Source: DATJLQ01 sp035509415 (GTDB taxonomy: Bacteria; Pseudomonadota; Alphaproteobacteria; JACZXZ01). Taken from it: a stretch of 47,408 nt of DNA. Made by a program: the position numbers and the translations under genes. The stretch lies in the NCBI GenBank assembly GCA_035509415.1, contig DATJLQ010000129.1, forward strand, positions 1-47,408, written 5' to 3'. Positions 46,096 through 47,408 of this stretch are shown piece after piece (positions within the stretch are counted from its first letter, which is position 1; every line of letters begins with the position of its first letter). The notes under the pieces are model-generated. The model had not been told where the DNA came from and did no database searches. It worked only from the letters and a program-made list of their open reading frames with translations.

Positions 46096-46657
46096 TAGGT
46101 TCCTGGTGAACCGCCGCAGTTTTCCACAGCCCGGGGCGGATTCCGGCGCGGCCCGCGGGGCGTTTCGCGCGCGCACGCGTGCAGCGCTTTTGCTTGCCCT
46201 GGCAATGGCAGTCGCCCCGCGTGCCGGGGCCGCGGAGCTCAACATCCGGGTGAGCCTGGTGAGCGCCCAAGGGGTGGGTGCCGGGATCGGCATCGTGCGG
46301 CTCGCCGACAGCAAGGGAGCGCTCAGCCTCACCCCGCTATTGGAAAGACTTTCACCGGGCTTGCACGCGCTCGCATGGCGGCCGACCGGCGATTGCGCGC
46401 CGGCCCGGATCGGGAAGCAGGAGGTCGCCGCGGGCGCCTCGCGCGCGCTGCCGGATCCGGATCGCGACAAGGCGGCGGCGGCGATTGCGCACGCGACGCT
46501 CCCGCCGCTCGCGGTCGACCCGGACGGCATCGCGCGCAAATCCGTGACCGCCCATGGGACGACCCTCGCCGAGCTCGAGGGGCGCGCGCTGGTGATCTTC
46601 GCCCATGGCGTCGCGGGCGACGACCGCGACGTGATTGCGTGCGGCGTCGTGCCGTGA
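46085..46657 (+). CDS. Exported Cu/Zn superoxide dismutase-like protein lacking copper ligands
   Basis: A 190-residue exported protein with the SodC fold layout but probably no dismutase activity. After a long basic N-terminus and a hydrophobic segment (A-A-L-L-L-A-L-A-M-A-V-A-P-R-A-G-A) the mature part reads L-V-S-A-Q-G-V-G-A-G-I-G, L-S-P-G-L-H-A-L-A-W-R and G-R-A-L-V-I-F-A-H-G, ending V-I-A-C-G-V-V. These match SodC strands around the copper site, yet the expected G-F-H-x-H is A-L-A-W-R, the metal-binding loop is rewritten, and the Gly-rich segment with the active-site Arg is missing. The two disulfide cysteines (G-D-C and A-C-G) remain. The start is uncertain: ATG 46070, ATG 46085 or GTG 46106. 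pyrE starts 69 bases after its stop. Confidence 0.75.
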   Translation: MGFNRFLVNRRSFPQPGADSGAARGAFRARTRAALLLALAMAVAPRAGAAELNIRVSLVSAQGVGAGIGIVRLADSKGALSLTPLLERLSPGLHALAWRPTGDCAPARIGKQEVAAGASRALPDPDRDKAAAAIAHATLPPLAVDPDGIARKSVTAHGTTLAELEGRALVIFAHGVAGDDRDVIACGVVP

Positions 46658-46726
46658 CGCGCGGACAAGCCCTTTCCAAGGACGCCGTTCGGCCGTAACG
46701 TGCGGCCGAGCCTCGAGGAGACACGG

Positions 46727-47408
46727 ATGAGCGCATCGACCCCGCCCCCCGCCCGCGGCAGCGCCGCCTACGCGACCGCGCGTGCGTTGCTCGAGATCAA
46801 GGCGGTGAATTTCAGCCCCGACAAGCCCTTCACCTTCACCTCCGGGCGTCTCGCGCCGGTCTATATCGACTGCCGCAAGATCATCTCGTTCCCGCGCGCG
46901 CGCGCCGAGCTCATGGATCTGGCGGTGATCGAGATCGAGCGCGCGGCGGGACGCGGCGCCTTCGACGCGATCGCCGGCGGCGAGACCGCGGGCATTCCCT
47001 TCGCCGCGTGGATCGCGGAGCGCATGGACCTGCCCATGCTCTATGTCCGGAAGCAGGCCAAGGGCTTCGGGCGCATGGCGCAGATCGAGGGCGACATGAA
47101 GGAAGGGACGCGCGTGCTCCTGGTCGAGGATCTCGCGACCGATGGCGGCAGCAAGCTCGCCTTCGTCGAGGCCCTCCGGAAGGCGGGCGCCGAGGTCGCG
47201 CATAATTTCGTGGTGTTCCATTACGGCATCTTCCCCGAGGGGATCGCGCGCCTCGAGGCGGCGGGCGTCAAGCTCACCGCGCTCGCGACCTGGTGGGACA
47301 CGATCGCGGTCGCCGAGGCCGAGGGCTATTTCCCGCGCGACGTGCTTCAGAAGGTCCGTTCCTTCCTCGACGATCCGGACGGCTGGCAGAAGGCCCACGC
47401 GGCGGGGT
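46727..47408 (+). CDS. pyrE: Orotate phosphoribosyltransferase (runs off window)
   Basis: Pyrimidine biosynthesis enzyme converting orotate and PRPP to OMP. The first 227 residues are visible with no stop before the window ends, so the 3' end is missing by a few codons at most. F-T-F-T-S-G-R-L-A-P-V-Y-I-D-C-R-K, A-G-G-E-T-A-G-I-P-F-A, Y-V-R-K-Q-A-K-G-F-G and the PRPP loop L-L-V-E-D-L-A-T-D-G-G-S-K match PyrE. GAGGAG lies before the ATG at 46727. The loop's D-G-G-S in place of T-G-G-S is a variation seen directly here. It follows the SOD-like gene on the same strand. Confidence 0.94.
   Translation, partial: MSASTPPPARGSAAYATARALLEIKAVNFSPDKPFTFTSGRLAPVYIDCRKIISFPRARAELMDLAVIEIERAAGRGAFDAIAGGETAGIPFAAWIAERMDLPMLYVRKQAKGFGRMAQIEGDMKEGTRVLLVEDLATDGGSKLAFVEALRKAGAEVAHNFVVFHYGIFPEGIARLEAAGVKLTALATWWDTIAVAEAEGYFPRDVLQKVRSFLDDPDGWQKAHAAG

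Overview
The window is about 47 kb of very GC-rich, densely packed chromosomal DNA. Gene content and order (murJ, glnD and mutS side by side; a phoR-phoU-phoB block; a MaeB-type malic enzyme; a full hopanoid cluster) suggest an alphaproteobacterium, possibly a Rhodospirillales relative. That assignment is inference from gene content only. I see no rRNA, tRNA, CRISPR array, insertion sequence or phage gene. Both end genes, murJ and pyrE, run off the window.

Layout. 1-10041 is core: murJ (partial), a small unknown gene, glnD, an exported unknown, mutS and maeB. 10086-13316 is a phosphate regulon control block (phoR, phoU, phoB) with no pst transporter genes but with a good candidate Pho box before phoU. 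13289-19114, all on the minus strand, holds a Pat-type protein acetyltransferase and then an ampG / mandelate-racemase-like / macrodomain gene set. 19115-23350 contains typA and an adenosine-kinase-like gene, separated and flanked by three gaps filled with palindromic repeats, one of them an 85-bp unit repeated four times. 23351-27745 is a small surface-polysaccharide group (manC-type enzyme, amidotransferase, UDP-glucuronate-epimerase-like).

27957-44592 is a hopanoid island. On the plus strand it reads hpnC, hpnB, hpnD, hpnE, a sensor histidine kinase, apt, shc (hpnF), hpnG. A convergent minus-strand arm reads hpnN, hpnA, ispH, hpnH, with hpnM divergent from hpnN. Together these should make squalene (HpnC/D/E), cyclise it (Shc), add the adenosyl C35 side chain (HpnH), release adenine (HpnG) and move hopanoids to the outer membrane (HpnN/HpnM). 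IspH supplies isoprenoid precursor. Apt, 23 bp before shc, is well placed to salvage the adenine that HpnG releases; I think this is the most interesting metabolic idea in the window.

44624-46657 holds two tandem PagL-like lipid A deacylase paralogues that share promoter geometry, and a Cu/Zn-superoxide-dismutase-like protein that has lost its copper-ligand motif. pyrE closes the window. Many long ORFs opposite real genes are high-GC shadows and were left out.
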